A DNA stretch of 64,000 nucleotides, from assembly GCA_934567355.1 (NCBI GenBank), contig CAKTJC010000007.1, positions 33,631 through 97,630 of the forward strand. Reading direction: 5' to 3'. The notes below the pieces were generated by a model that did no database searches, had not been told where the DNA came from, and worked only from the letters and a program-made list of their open reading frames with translations. The stretch comes from an uncultured Oscillospiraceae bacterium. Its GTDB lineage: Bacteria > Bacillota > Clostridia > Oscillospirales > Oscillospiraceae. The position numbers and the translations under genes are program-made. Below are positions 44,638-53,481 of the stretch, one piece after another (position 1 is the first letter of the stretch; each line of letters starts with the position of its first letter).

Positions 44638-45386
44638 TTCTTCCGCCCCGCTGCCGCTGCTGCCGCCGCGCCCAGGATCATCCCCAGAAAGGTCTGGGAC
44701 TTTTTCTCCTTTTTCTCCTTCCCGGCGGGGTAGACCGTCCGCACGCCGGGCGCCAAAGTGGGATGGTCAGCCTCCCACTGCTGGTCGTAGCGGCGCTTGT
44801 TTTCATCGAATTCCTCCTGCCATTTCCAGTCCGCCACGTCGTCGCGGTAGGCGCCGTAGTCGCTGTCCCGGGCGGATTCATACTGCCGCTGCAGCCGGTC
44901 GGCCTCCTCCTGCCAGGCGGCGAGGGAATCGGCATAGCGGCTGTACTGGGTGCTGTCGGCATCGGACAGGATGCCGTACCGATCCTTCAGCCCCTGGGCA
45001 CGGAGCTTATACTGCTCCATGGCCAGGCTGTAGAGCTCCGGGATGCGGTCGGCCAGCCCCTCCATCTGCCGGGCATAGGCCTGCTGACCCACGGACTGGG
45101 CATAGGAATTGCCGTAGCCCCCGGTGAGTGCTGCCGCCTGACCCATGGTATCGGACATGGCGCGCTGCCCGTCCCGCACCGCCTGATCCCGGTAGCGGCG
45201 GTACAGCGCATCCCCATCCAGGCGGTACTGGAAATCCTTCTGATTCAGGATCTTATCCAGGGTATCCTTCAGTGCGCCGCCGTAGGGGGATTCATATGCC
45301 CCCGGCCGCGTCTGCTGATGCCCCTGCACCGCCTCCTGTGCCTGCGTGACCTCCCGCGAGGCGGTATATTTCTTCTTTTCTCCCAT
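44634..45386 (-). CDS. Phage structural/ejection-like protein
   Basis: A 250-residue hydrophilic protein rich in Gln, Tyr and Ala, with helical stretches such as RRYRDQAVRDGQRAMSDTMG and a C-terminal AAAAAAAGRKK. Similar proteins sit between capsid and fibre genes in podovirus-like prophages and may be internal or ejection proteins; I do not recognise the family. The ATG at 45386 is preceded by leader L1. Confidence 0.65.
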   Translation of the reverse strand: MGEKKKYTASREVTQAQEAVQGHQQTRPGAYESPYGGALKDTLDKILNQKDFQYRLDGDALYRRYRDQAVRDGQRAMSDTMGQAAALTGGYGNSYAQSVGQQAYARQMEGLADRIPELYSLAMEQYKLRAQGLKDRYGILSDADSTQYSRYADSLAAWQEEADRLQRQYESARDSDYGAYRDDVADWKWQEEFDENKRRYDQQWEADHPTLAPGVRTVYPAGKEKKEKKSQTFLGMILGAAAAAAAGRKK

Positions 45387-45455
45387 GATCTTCTCCTTTT
45401 TTAATGACGCTTTGAGATTGTACGGATCCTTTTTATGCCCTGCCCCACCCGGCTT
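45387..45455 (-). promoter_or_regulatory. Repeated phage leader L1
   Basis: Shares with L2 and L3 the arrangement GGGGCAGGGCA, then a GGATYCGTACAA box, GTCATTAAAAAAGGAGA and the start codon. L1 lacks the distal arm of the hairpin. No strong -35/-10 pair is obvious. Confidence 0.55.
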
Positions 45456-45465
45456 CCCCCGATGG

Positions 45466-45698
45466 GCGTTGAATGGTACGCGGTTCGATGCGAATGTAGG
45501 GGACGATGCCCACATCGTCCCGCAGCCTTACGGAACCTCTCGGTGCGTTGAATGGGGGCGGGGGAATGGGATGAAAACGCAACGTTTCTCCATTCAATCG
45601 GCCATGAAAATAACCCGACCCGGCGCGGGCCGATGTGGGCATCGGCCCCTACAAGGGGAACGGACTGCATACCATTCACCTTACCGGTTCCGCATTTT
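45466..45698. repeat. Family A palindromic repeat, locus 4
   Basis: An A-T type and a C-G type hairpin around GTTGAATGG and CCATTCAATC. It lies between two phage genes. Confidence 0.88.
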
Positions 45699-45710
45699 AC
45701 CTGTCGCCGC

Positions 45711-46415
45711 CTACCGCAAACTCAGGTGGCCGTCTTCGCCTACCTGCCAGGTGTAGGACTGCTGCTGGAAGCGGGGGGCGGAGAGGGACTGGGCGGTGAT
45801 GGCGGCGGCATCGGCGGCGGTGACGTACATGCAGCGGTTGCTGATATAGGCCACCTCCACATCGTTGCTGTCGAAGAAGGAGAGCTTCTGCGCCGTCAGC
45901 CGGGCGTAGCAGCGGAAGTGCAGGACACCGTCCCGGGTCTCCTGCTGGCCGATCTCCACCCCGTAGACCCCGTCCGCCACCTCGCCGGTGCGGATGGTGG
46001 CGCTGACCTGCCTGACCTGGGAATCCAGGCTGTCCACAGCGCTGTCCAGCCGCTCCAGGCTGGCAAACTGCTGCTCAATGGCGCGGGAGGTGGCGGCGAT
46101 GGTCAGACCCGTCTCCCGGCAGTAGTCGCCGAACTGGCTCTGCGCCACGTATTTCCCCTCCAGCCGCTGTTCCAGCCGCTGCTCCAGAACCTCCGTCACC
46201 TGGGCGCTTTTCAGGATCAGGGACTTGAGCCGGGTCATGTCCTCCTGCCTTCTCCGGGCGGAGGGGGCGTAGGTGATCTGCGCCCCGCCGCCTCCGCTCT
46301 CCAGCGCGTCAAAGGCAAACTGCAGCTGCTCCGACAGGGTGCACAGGTAGCTGTGCAGGCGGCGCAGCTGCTCGGCCTCGCTGCCCCCGGTCAGCTCCGG
46401 GGGACGGATCTCCAC
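45711..46415 (-). CDS. Phage tail-associated coiled-coil protein
   Basis: A 234-residue protein: N-terminal helical part with ARRRQEDMTRLKSLI, long coiled coil around EQQFASLERLDSAVDSLD, and a beta-rich C-terminus ending TWQVGEDGHLSLR. It resembles the C-terminal parts of gp58-like tail-tip proteins. GTG start at 46415, five bases after the upstream gene's stop, with a weak site; coupling is likely. Confidence 0.65.
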   Translation of the reverse strand: MEIRPPELTGGSEAEQLRRLHSYLCTLSEQLQFAFDALESGGGGAQITYAPSARRRQEDMTRLKSLILKSAQVTEVLEQRLEQRLEGKYVAQSQFGDYCRETGLTIAATSRAIEQQFASLERLDSAVDSLDSQVRQVSATIRTGEVADGVYGVEIGQQETRDGVLHFRCYARLTAQKLSFFDSNDVEVAYISNRCMYVTAADAAAITAQSLSAPRFQQQSYTWQVGEDGHLSLR

Positions 46416-46420
46416 ACCGG

Positions 46421-48136
46421 TCAGAACACATCACTCCCTTGCTCCATGGTTTTGGTCAGGCTGTAGAGCCGCATTTCGCCCCGGCCGGTCAGCCGCAGGC
46501 GCAGGTGGTCGCAGCGGCGCACCGGGGCGGGCAGGGTGACGGAGCCCAGGGGCGTGCCCGTCAGCTGCGCCAGGCGATGCCAGTCCGTCTCCTCGTCGTA
46601 GCGCACCCACAGCTCCATGCTCCCGCCCTGGGGCAGGTGCAGGCGCAGAGAAAGCCGGGACAGATATTTGCTGTCCGGCAGCGCCGCGCCGATCTCCCCG
46701 GTCTCGGCCAGCCAGTGCAGCTCCGTCTCCTGCTCCCCCGCGCCGGTGACGCTGACGATCTTCCCATCGCCGCGCTGGAAGAACAGATCCTCCCGGCAGG
46801 GGCAGAAGCACACCGCCCGGGTGGCGTCCTCCCGGTGCCACATGCCCCGGGCGGTATCGTAGACGAAGAGCTGGTAAGCGCCCTGCCCATCCTTCATGGA
46901 GATGTAGTATTTGCCCCGCAGCGCCCCGGCGGCGGCATCCGTATAGTGCGCCGCGCCCAGCGCCCGGGAAATATCCACCGGCGCCGCGCCGTCGTAGGCG
47001 CACACCCCGGCGGGGGACTTATAGTAGAGCACCTGCCCCACCAGCGCCAGGCTGGCACTGCTGCCCCGCTGCACCCCGGGGCAGGGGGTGGTCTGCAGGC
47101 GGAAGGCGGCGGGATAGCTGCCATAGAGCTTGTGGATGCAGCCCTCCCGGAAGAACACCGGGTAGCCCATGTGCTGCACCGCCCCGGTGAAGGGACCGTC
47201 CGTGCCCAGGCTGACCGCATAGCTGTCCGTGCTCAGCCCCTGGAAGCGCTGCCAATTGCGGAAGTCTCCCAGGGCGCTGGCGTAGATCTCGTTGACGATC
47301 CCGCCCCTGCGGCTGACGCCGTAGCGGCAGCCCCAGAGCCGGTTGCCGCATTCGATCACATAGTCCATATCCGGCACATAGCGCCCCAGGGTCACCGGGG
47401 TCTCCTGCCGCACCTCGCCCTCCAGCAGACCGGGCAGCAGCAGGTAGTCCTGCCCCAGGGCGGCGACGGTGCCCACCGCCGCCACGCCCTCCGGCGCGCC
47501 GGAGAGCTCCACCGCGTCCCCCACCCGGAAGGCCGCGCCGATGCCGGGGGCGCTGACGCGGACATAGGTGGTATCCACGCTGACCCACATGCCGCTGCCC
47601 GCCGACCACTGCAGCAGCGCGCCCGCGCCGGAATTATCCAGCCACAGCGCCCCGTTTTCCGGCTCCTGCGGCTCCTCGCTCTGGATGTAGCCGGGGATGA
47701 GGGCGTCGCCGTTGGCGTCCGCCGGGGTGAAGCGGACGGCGGAGGCCGAGACATATTCCGCCTCCAGGCTGCCGGAATCGGAGAGATCCGCCGTATTGAT
47801 GTACTTTTTGTCCGGGAAGATCACCACATACGCCCCCATGGACACCAGCTGCTTCTGCCCTTCCGCCAGGTGCAGCTCGGTTTCGTAGCCGTTTACCACG
47901 AATTTGCTTCCGTCCACCCAGCACAGGCTGTCCTTGGCGATCAGGCCGCGGCAGGCGGCAGGGGAGGCGTAGACGCCCCGCAGGGGGCGGGTGGCCAGCA
48001 GGGGATAGGCGTCGGAGCTGAAATTCTCCATGGCGGCGAATTCCCCGCTGCCGATCCGCGCCCCAGCGTGATAGCCGCCGAAGACGGTTTGATTTTCCCG
48101 GCTCAGCCGTCCCTGCTCCAGGATCGGAAAGTCCAT
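46421..48136 (-). CDS. Phage tail hub/stabilisation protein (P22 gp10-like)
   Basis: A 571-residue protein of repeated beta strands, suggesting a propeller. The segment NRLWGCRYGV followed by NEIYASALGDFRNWQRF is typical of podovirus tail hub or DNA-stabilisation proteins that close the portal after packaging. Its position, after the head genes and before the fibres, fits. ATG at 48136 follows GGGAGGG. Confidence 0.7.
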   Translation of the reverse strand: MDFPILEQGRLSRENQTVFGGYHAGARIGSGEFAAMENFSSDAYPLLATRPLRGVYASPAACRGLIAKDSLCWVDGSKFVVNGYETELHLAEGQKQLVSMGAYVVIFPDKKYINTADLSDSGSLEAEYVSASAVRFTPADANGDALIPGYIQSEEPQEPENGALWLDNSGAGALLQWSAGSGMWVSVDTTYVRVSAPGIGAAFRVGDAVELSGAPEGVAAVGTVAALGQDYLLLPGLLEGEVRQETPVTLGRYVPDMDYVIECGNRLWGCRYGVSRRGGIVNEIYASALGDFRNWQRFQGLSTDSYAVSLGTDGPFTGAVQHMGYPVFFREGCIHKLYGSYPAAFRLQTTPCPGVQRGSSASLALVGQVLYYKSPAGVCAYDGAAPVDISRALGAAHYTDAAAGALRGKYYISMKDGQGAYQLFVYDTARGMWHREDATRAVCFCPCREDLFFQRGDGKIVSVTGAGEQETELHWLAETGEIGAALPDSKYLSRLSLRLHLPQGGSMELWVRYDEETDWHRLAQLTGTPLGSVTLPAPVRRCDHLRLRLTGRGEMRLYSLTKTMEQGSDVF

Positions 48137-48148
48137 ATTTTCCCCTCC

Positions 48149-48496
48149 CTAAAAGAATCTGCGTCTGCCCACCGGGGCGGCGCCCCGGCGGACGAAATTG
48201 GAATACGCCTGCCACAGGCTGGAAAACAGCGCCATGGCATTGTTGAATTTCAGGTATTCCTGGCTGGCGTAGTGGATCTGCGCCTCCAGCCAGCGGCCGT
48301 AGAGCGCGTCGTAGGGCGCAGGGGCGGACAGCGCGGTATCCGCCGTGATCTCCGCCGCCTCCGGTTTTTCACCGCTGCGCGCCAGCAGCTCAAGCACCAT
48401 GCCCTCCGCCCGGGACAGCCAGTCCAGCTTCTGCTGCTGGGTATAGACATTGTGCATTTTCCCGTCCACGTCCCGGATGACCTCCAGCGCCGTCAT
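48149..48496 (-). CDS. Phage head-completion/connector-like protein
   Basis: A 115-residue helical protein (MTALEVIRDVDGKMHNVYTQ, then SRAEGMVLELLAR). Size and place between capsid and tail hub suggest an adaptor under the portal. No firm family match. Its ATG lies directly upstream of the hub gene's spacing of 12 bases. Confidence 0.6.
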   Translation of the reverse strand: MTALEVIRDVDGKMHNVYTQQQKLDWLSRAEGMVLELLARSGEKPEAAEITADTALSAPAPYDALYGRWLEAQIHYASQEYLKFNNAMALFSSLWQAYSNFVRRGAAPVGRRRFF

Positions 48497-48498
48497 AC

Positions 48499-48726
48499 TC
48501 AGCCCTTCTTTTCCAGCGCTTCCAGGGGCGCGGCGGCCTGATTTTCAAATTCCAGTGCCTGCGCCAGCATTTTCTCCTGCCGCTCCAGCACCTTCACCAC
48601 ATTCCAGGGCAGCTCCACCTCCACGCCCCGCTGGATCTGCCAGGTATGTCCGTTGACGCCCACAAACACATCCTCCCGCTCACTGCGCGTCAGCGGCAGC
48701 TTGATCCTGATCTTCTTATTTTCCAT
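48499..48726 (-). CDS. Small conserved phage protein next to capsid
   Basis: A 75-residue protein, KKIRIKLPLTRSEREDVFVG then WQIQRGVEVELPWNVVKVL, a pattern seen in small proteins near capsid genes of many Firmicute prophages. Function unknown; possibly head decoration or adaptor. Preceded by leader L2. Confidence 0.7.
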   Translation of the reverse strand: MENKKIRIKLPLTRSEREDVFVGVNGHTWQIQRGVEVELPWNVVKVLERQEKMLAQALEFENQAAAPLEALEKKG

Positions 48727-48840
48727 AATATCCTTCTCCTTTTTTAATGACGATTTGAGTTTGTACGAATCCTTTTTGTGCCCTGCCCCACCCGGTAACG
48801 CTTTTGCGGAGGAAACCGTGGAGCAGGGGCGGAGGCAGGT
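48727..48840 (-). promoter_or_regulatory. Repeated phage leader L2
   Basis: Nearly identical to L3 over about 95 bases. On the minus strand CCCTGC...CCAC pairs with GTGG...GCAGGG as a long hairpin before GGATTCGTACAA and the AAAAAAGGAG site. Confidence 0.6.
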
Positions 48841-48857
48841 GAAACACGGAACCGGTC

Positions 48858-49085
48858 GGATGAATGGAATGCAGTTCGTTTCCCCTTGTAGGGGCCGATG
48901 CCCACATCGGCCCGCGCCAGGGGATGATTTATTTCCAAGACCCGGTTGAATGGAGAAACGTTACGTTTTCATCCTGTTTTCCCGTTCCATTCAACGCAAT
49001 GCGGCAATTCCGTAAGGCTGCGGGACGATGTGGGCATCGTCCCCTACATTCGCGTCGGACTGCGTTCCGTTCAACGAACCCTTCA
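48858..49085. repeat. Family A palindromic repeat, locus 5
   Basis: A C-G type then an A-T type hairpin, with GGTTGAATGG and CCATTCAACG between. Lies between leader L2 and the capsid gene. Confidence 0.88.
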
Positions 49086-49119
49086 TCACGCGCCACCCCT
49101 CACCCCCGCCCCGGCCTGC

Positions 49120-50133
49120 TCAGTTCATCTTTGCATCCGGGGAGAATGCGCTGCAGCATTCTACGCGGTACAGGTAGGCCTGCTGCAGGATCTCGGCGGT
49201 CTGGAGCGCCTTCCAGCCCACGGTGCTGCGCTGGTTCAGGGGGTCGGCGGTGCCGGCGGAGCCCAGCTGCTTGATGATGGTCTGCAATCCGCCGCCGGTG
49301 ACCTCGGTGACGCCGTAGGCGTTATTGGCGATGAACAGGCAGCCGAACACCGCAAGGCCGGTGGGGCAGTCGTTCTCCGCGCCGGTATAGACGGCGGCCT
49401 CGCTGGTCTCCACGAAGCGCACCCCGGCGATGCGGCCGATCTCACCCTCGAACTGGTTTTCGGGCTTGCAGTACTGGTGCATCTGCTCCCAATGGGGGTC
49501 GGACATGATGTCATAGGCCACATACGGGTGCAGGATGCACACATAGTCGCCGCCGAACTTGGGGGCGTTGGCCGCCTTGAGCAGCGCCGCGACCTTTTTC
49601 ACCACGTCCACGGTGAGCACGCAGGTGGCGTCCAGCTTGGTGCGGTCGTCCACGGCGGTGGTGCCGGAGGCAGTCACCTTGGGGCAATAGTACACGTTGG
49701 TGCCGGACTGGAGCACGTTCCGGGTGATGGTATCCAGGGTCAGTCCCGCCTGGTGACCCACGGCGCGGGTAGCCTCCAGCGCCACCTGGTCGACGGCGGT
49801 CAGATCCAGCACATCGGAAAGGCACACATAGTCGCCGTACTGCCGCACCTGCGCCTCCACGGCGGTAACGGACATCTTCCGTCCGTCCGGCGTGACGCCC
49901 TCGGTCAGGGGCGTAGTGGCCTTGGGCAGCGCCGCGAACCGGCGGAATTCGATCCGCTTGCCTCCGTTCTTGGGAATGGGGCGCTTCTGTCCGAACTGAT
50001 TATGGATCAGGTAGGGAGCCGCCTCCTCCAGCAGCGCCCGGTCGAAAAAGCTCTTATTCTCCGCCGACAGCGCCGTATCGGTGGTCACATTTACATTTGC
50101 CGCAAAAGTCTGGGAATTCTCATTATTTTCCAT
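49120..50133 (-). CDS. Major capsid protein (N4-gp56 family)
   Basis: A 337-residue capsid subunit. RIEFRRFAALPKATTPLTEG, QYGDYVCLSDVLDLTAVD and the later YVCILHPYVAYDI with EGEIGRIAGVRFVET are typical of the N4-gp56 capsid family. It forms the phage head. The ATG at 50133 follows AAGGAGAG within leader L3; a longer in-frame reading from 50415 comes from the repeat. Confidence 0.9.
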   Translation of the reverse strand: MENNENSQTFAANVNVTTDTALSAENKSFFDRALLEEAAPYLIHNQFGQKRPIPKNGGKRIEFRRFAALPKATTPLTEGVTPDGRKMSVTAVEAQVRQYGDYVCLSDVLDLTAVDQVALEATRAVGHQAGLTLDTITRNVLQSGTNVYYCPKVTASGTTAVDDRTKLDATCVLTVDVVKKVAALLKAANAPKFGGDYVCILHPYVAYDIMSDPHWEQMHQYCKPENQFEGEIGRIAGVRFVETSEAAVYTGAENDCPTGLAVFGCLFIANNAYGVTEVTGGGLQTIIKQLGSAGTADPLNQRSTVGWKALQTAEILQQAYLYRVECCSAFSPDAKMN

Positions 50134-50232
50134 AAGTCTCTCCTTTTTTAATGACGATTTAAGTTTGTACGAATCCTGTTTGTGCCCTGCCCCGCCCGGT
50201 AACGCTCCTGCGGAGGAAACCGTGGGCAGGGG
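50134..50232 (-). promoter_or_regulatory. Repeated phage leader L3 (capsid)
   Basis: Same order as L2: a CCCTGCCC/GGGCAGGG outer stem with an inner CTCC-GCA-GGAG hairpin, then GATTCGTACAA and AAAAAAGGAG before the capsid ATG. Confidence 0.6.
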
Positions 50233-50237
50233 TGGGG

Positions 50238-50470
50238 TTGATGAATGGTACGCAGTCCGACGCGAATGTAGGGGCCGATGCCCACATCGGCCCGCAAACA
50301 TTACGGAACCACCGCAGTGCGTTGAATGGGACAGGGGAATGGGATAATAAATAACAATTTCCCATTCAACCGGGGCATGGAAATCAACCGGCCCGGCGCG
50401 GGCCGATGTGGGCATCGGCCCCTACAAGAGGAACGGACTGCATCCCATTCACCCGACCGGTTCCGCCTTT
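50238..50470. repeat. Family A palindromic repeat, locus 6
   Basis: Two C-G type hairpins around GTTGAATGG and CCATTCAACC, between the capsid leader and the scaffold-like gene. Confidence 0.88.
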
Positions 50471-50480
50471 TCCCCGCCTG

Positions 50481-50972
50481 TCAGCCCAGGCTTACCTTTT
50501 TGCCCTGCTCCACCTGGCGGCAGAGGCTGGTGAATTCTGCGCGGCTCATGGATGCCACGCTTGTGCCCATCCGCACTGCGCCGCTGCCGGTCAGGCCGTT
50601 TTCGTCCGGACGGGCGGCGCCTGCCAGGCTGGAGGCCAGCCGGGCGCGGGTGTATTCGGCGGCGTAGGTCATGGCGGCGGGGAGCAGCTGGCGGAAGTGC
50701 GCCCCGCAGTAGGCGCTCTCCATATCCGCCCCGTCCCGCAGCAGGGTGCAGAACAGCCGGTTCTGCGCCTCCCGGCGGAGGTCAAAATCCGGGAAAAGCT
50801 CCCGTAAGCTTTCCGCCTGCGCCACCATGCCGTCATAGATCCGATCCACCTCCTGCCAGTGCTCCCGGGTGGGGCTTTCCGCCGGCTGCTGCTCCGGGGC
50901 AGCTTCCCCCGCCGGGGCGCTCCCGCCGCCCTCCGCCCCCTCGGCGAAGAGCTGGATCCAGTCATTTTCCAT
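50481..50972 (-). CDS. Phage scaffolding-like protein
   Basis: A 163-residue acidic, Ala/Glu-rich helical protein just upstream of the capsid gene, where scaffold proteins usually lie. The middle part (EVDRIYDGMVAQAESLRELF) may form a coiled coil. It overlaps the protease gene by 11 bases. Assigned by position and composition only. Confidence 0.6.
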   Translation of the reverse strand: MENDWIQLFAEGAEGGGSAPAGEAAPEQQPAESPTREHWQEVDRIYDGMVAQAESLRELFPDFDLRREAQNRLFCTLLRDGADMESAYCGAHFRQLLPAAMTYAAEYTRARLASSLAGAARPDENGLTGSGAVRMGTSVASMSRAEFTSLCRQVEQGKKVSLG

Positions 50973-51327
50973 TTTCTTTCCTCCTTTCCAGTTGAATGAC
51001 GCCCTCCAGCGTCACGTTTTTGGGGTATGCCTCCGCCAGCGCGTGCAGCGCCACCTCCGCCGTCCAGAACACCAGCGCCGTCTCGGCGCGGTACGCCGGG
51101 CAGGGCAGCGCGGCGATCTCCGCCCATCCGCCTTTCATCTGCACCCGGGGCGGCTGCGCCAGCATCCCCGCCTCCCCCAGCAGCTGTGCAGCGTGCCCCA
51201 GCCCCCGGCACACCGTGCTTACCCCCGCGCACACCGGATCCCTCCCCCGCCTCCCCGCCCCCGCATGTCCCCGGACTTCCAAACATATCGCCCCATCCAG
51301 GGCAGTAAAAAACCGAACAAATACCAT
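50962..51327 (-). CDS. Prp-like cysteine protease in the phage head module
   Basis: A 121-residue homologue of the ribosomal-processing cysteine protease Prp. The catalytic dyad is His21 (RGHAG) and Cys33 (PVCAGVS), spaced 12 residues as in Staphylococcus aureus Prp (His22/Cys34). Prp normally trims ribosomal protein L27; here, next to scaffold and capsid genes, it may process phage head proteins. No L21 or L27 gene is nearby. The ATG at 51327 follows GAGGTGA. Confidence 0.78.
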   Translation of the reverse strand: MVFVRFFTALDGAICLEVRGHAGAGRRGRDPVCAGVSTVCRGLGHAAQLLGEAGMLAQPPRVQMKGGWAEIAALPCPAYRAETALVFWTAEVALHALAEAYPKNVTLEGVIQLERRKENGK

Positions 51328-51377
51328 CGTTTCACCTCATTTTTTGTATTTTTATATCCCCCACCGCACCGGGAAAT

Positions 51378-51752
51378 TCGATGAACGGCACGCAGTCCGA
51401 CGGGAATGTAGGGGACGATGCCCACATCGTCCCGCAATCTCACGGAACCTCCGCAGCGCGTTGAATGGGACGGTTGAATGGGGAAATGCATCCCATTCAA
51501 CCGGGTCATGAAAATTAGGGAAGCTCTGATGAAATCGGCAAGAGCTGGCAGCGAGGGATTTTGTTCCCAGGCAAAGGATGAAAAATGGAGGAATACTGTA
51601 TGTATTTCCCATTTTTCATCCTGCGGCGTGGGAGCAAAAGGCCCGCTGTCCAGCCGCAGACGATTTATTCAGAGGTTCCTTAACCAACCCTGCGCGGGAC
51701 GATGTGGGCATCGTCCCCTACAGTGAAACCTTGGGCGCATACTATTCTCACC
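51378..51752. repeat. Family A palindromic repeat, locus 7, interrupted by a MITE
   Basis: Two A-T type hairpins separated by the usual centre, but the element is split at 51515 by the 162-bp MITE. Removing the MITE and one TTA restores the usual family A order. Confidence 0.88.
51518..51679. mobile_element. 162-bp MITE, copy 2
   Basis: Same length and ends as 29672-29833 (GGAAGCTCTGA...TCAGAGGTTCC), differing at scattered bases. Flanked by TTA on both sides (51515-51517, 51680-51682) as target-site duplication. Inserted into a family A repeat, hence younger than that repeat. Confidence 0.88.
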
Positions 51753-53481
51753 CTGGGTTGGTGCTTTCGGCGACCCGCTGTCTGGCGGTTCGGGTGGCGA
51801 AGGGCTCCTGCTTTTCGCCCTTCAGCGCCGCTTTTCCCGTTCTGGGCGCTTCCGCCGGGGGCAGCTGGGTGAGCATGGCCTGGTAGCTCTGGGCACTCCG
51901 GGCAATGCGCTGCATCACCATGTCCTTCCGGTCGAAATCCATCATGTCCATGCACGCCAGCGCCTGCTCGGCGTTCCGGGGGTCGAAGAACCCGGCGGAG
52001 TAGAATTGCAGCGCCATTTCGTTCTGGCTCATCCGGGAATAGGCGCTCTGCTTCTGGGCGGACACCGAGATGTCAAACAGCGGCACCCGGGTCAGACCCG
52101 TCATTTCGTCCGCCGTGCCCTGGATGCCCCGGCTGCTGTAGCGGATGAATTCCTCCGCCCCGCCGGCGCCCACGATGCGGAAGCACCGGGGCAGGCTGTA
52201 AAACTGGCGGATCAGCTCAATGACCATTAGGCAGATCTTGCGGAACGCCCGGTAGGCCGCCTTGTTGCTGTCCCGGCTGAGCTTGCTGCCCGCCTCCTGC
52301 ATGGCGGCGATGGCGCTGGCTGCGGTGACGCCGCTGCTGGTGCCGCCGGTGGAGATGTCCCGGTTGCCGGTGACCTCCTTCAGCTCGTCCACCTTGCCGT
52401 TGAGCACCGCCAGGTACACCTCGCTCAGCCCCGTGGACTGGATGGGCAGAATGCTGTCCTGCCCCAGCCCGCCCTCCACATGGACGAAATCCCGGCTCAG
52501 GTCGGCGTACTCCTGCTCGTTGACGCTGCCGTCGCTGCGGATGAAGTGCCGGGGGCGGGCGTTGACCAGCATGTTCATCAGGATGGCCTGATTGCCCCGG
52601 TCGATGTACTCCTGGGCGCTCTTTGCCACGTCGATGTAGCCGAAGCCACAGGGCGTGCCCTCGGTGCGGAACAGCGGATCGAATACAAAGGGGTACTGCC
52701 CGTGGTCATACCACCCCCGCCGGGCATACTGCGGGTCGTTTTCCGTGGCGAACAGCACCGTATCGCCCACGAATTTGCAGTAGTGCAGCACCGTCCGGCC
52801 GTCCTGGAGCTTCTTATAGTACCAGTCCACCACGGCGCTCTTGCCGCTGGTGTCCACCCGGTCGTCATAGACGTAGCGGGTGCTCACCTCCTCCGGCGCG
52901 CCCAGCTTCTGCGCCAGGAAGGGATAGCGGGAGATGAGCTTCTCGTTGCTCTGCAGCTCCACATGGAATACATTGGCGGACTGCTGAATGTCCGTGATCC
53001 CGCTCTCCCAGAAGAGACCCAGCACATCCACCTTCCGGATGGCCACATCCCCCAGTCCGCTGAGGCGTCCGGCGTCCCAGAAGACGCCGTAGATACCCGT
53101 GCCGGATTTGAGCTTGCAGTCGTTCACCTCGTCGTAAACCTGCTCAAATTCGCTCTGCTCCAGCACCACCGGCAGGATCTCGCTCAGCAGCTTCGCCTCA
53201 GCCCTGTCGTCCTCCTCCCGGGGCAGCACGTTGGGGCTGGGAAAATTGTCCATCACATCCGCGTGCTTGCTGGCGATGGCGTTGAAGAGCCACCCGGAGG
53301 TGGGCTCCACCTCGGTCTTGCCGTGGCCGCGCATGCACTGCCAGTGGCGCAGCTTGTACCACTGGGCGTTCTCCACCACCCGGCGCTCCAGATTGGCCTT
53401 GCCCTCCTTGTAGCGGTTCAGCGTCGCCCGGGCATTCTGAACCTCCTGCGCCCCGATGGGCGGCTTTTTTGTTTCATTCAT
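51748..53481 (-). CDS. Phage portal protein
   Basis: A 577-residue portal. It lies between terminase and head genes and shows typical podovirus portal features: an N-terminal RRVVENAQWYKLRHWQ, DVLGLFWESG, a central SAQEYIDRGNQAILMNMLVNA and the helical C-terminal wing with TAASAIAAMQEAGSKL. Twelve subunits form the DNA gate. The start ATG at 53481 overlaps the terminase stop. Confidence 0.85.
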   Translation of the reverse strand: MNETKKPPIGAQEVQNARATLNRYKEGKANLERRVVENAQWYKLRHWQCMRGHGKTEVEPTSGWLFNAIASKHADVMDNFPSPNVLPREEDDRAEAKLLSEILPVVLEQSEFEQVYDEVNDCKLKSGTGIYGVFWDAGRLSGLGDVAIRKVDVLGLFWESGITDIQQSANVFHVELQSNEKLISRYPFLAQKLGAPEEVSTRYVYDDRVDTSGKSAVVDWYYKKLQDGRTVLHYCKFVGDTVLFATENDPQYARRGWYDHGQYPFVFDPLFRTEGTPCGFGYIDVAKSAQEYIDRGNQAILMNMLVNARPRHFIRSDGSVNEQEYADLSRDFVHVEGGLGQDSILPIQSTGLSEVYLAVLNGKVDELKEVTGNRDISTGGTSSGVTAASAIAAMQEAGSKLSRDSNKAAYRAFRKICLMVIELIRQFYSLPRCFRIVGAGGAEEFIRYSSRGIQGTADEMTGLTRVPLFDISVSAQKQSAYSRMSQNEMALQFYSAGFFDPRNAEQALACMDMMDFDRKDMVMQRIARSAQSYQAMLTQLPPAEAPRTGKAALKGEKQEPFATRTARQRVAESTNPG

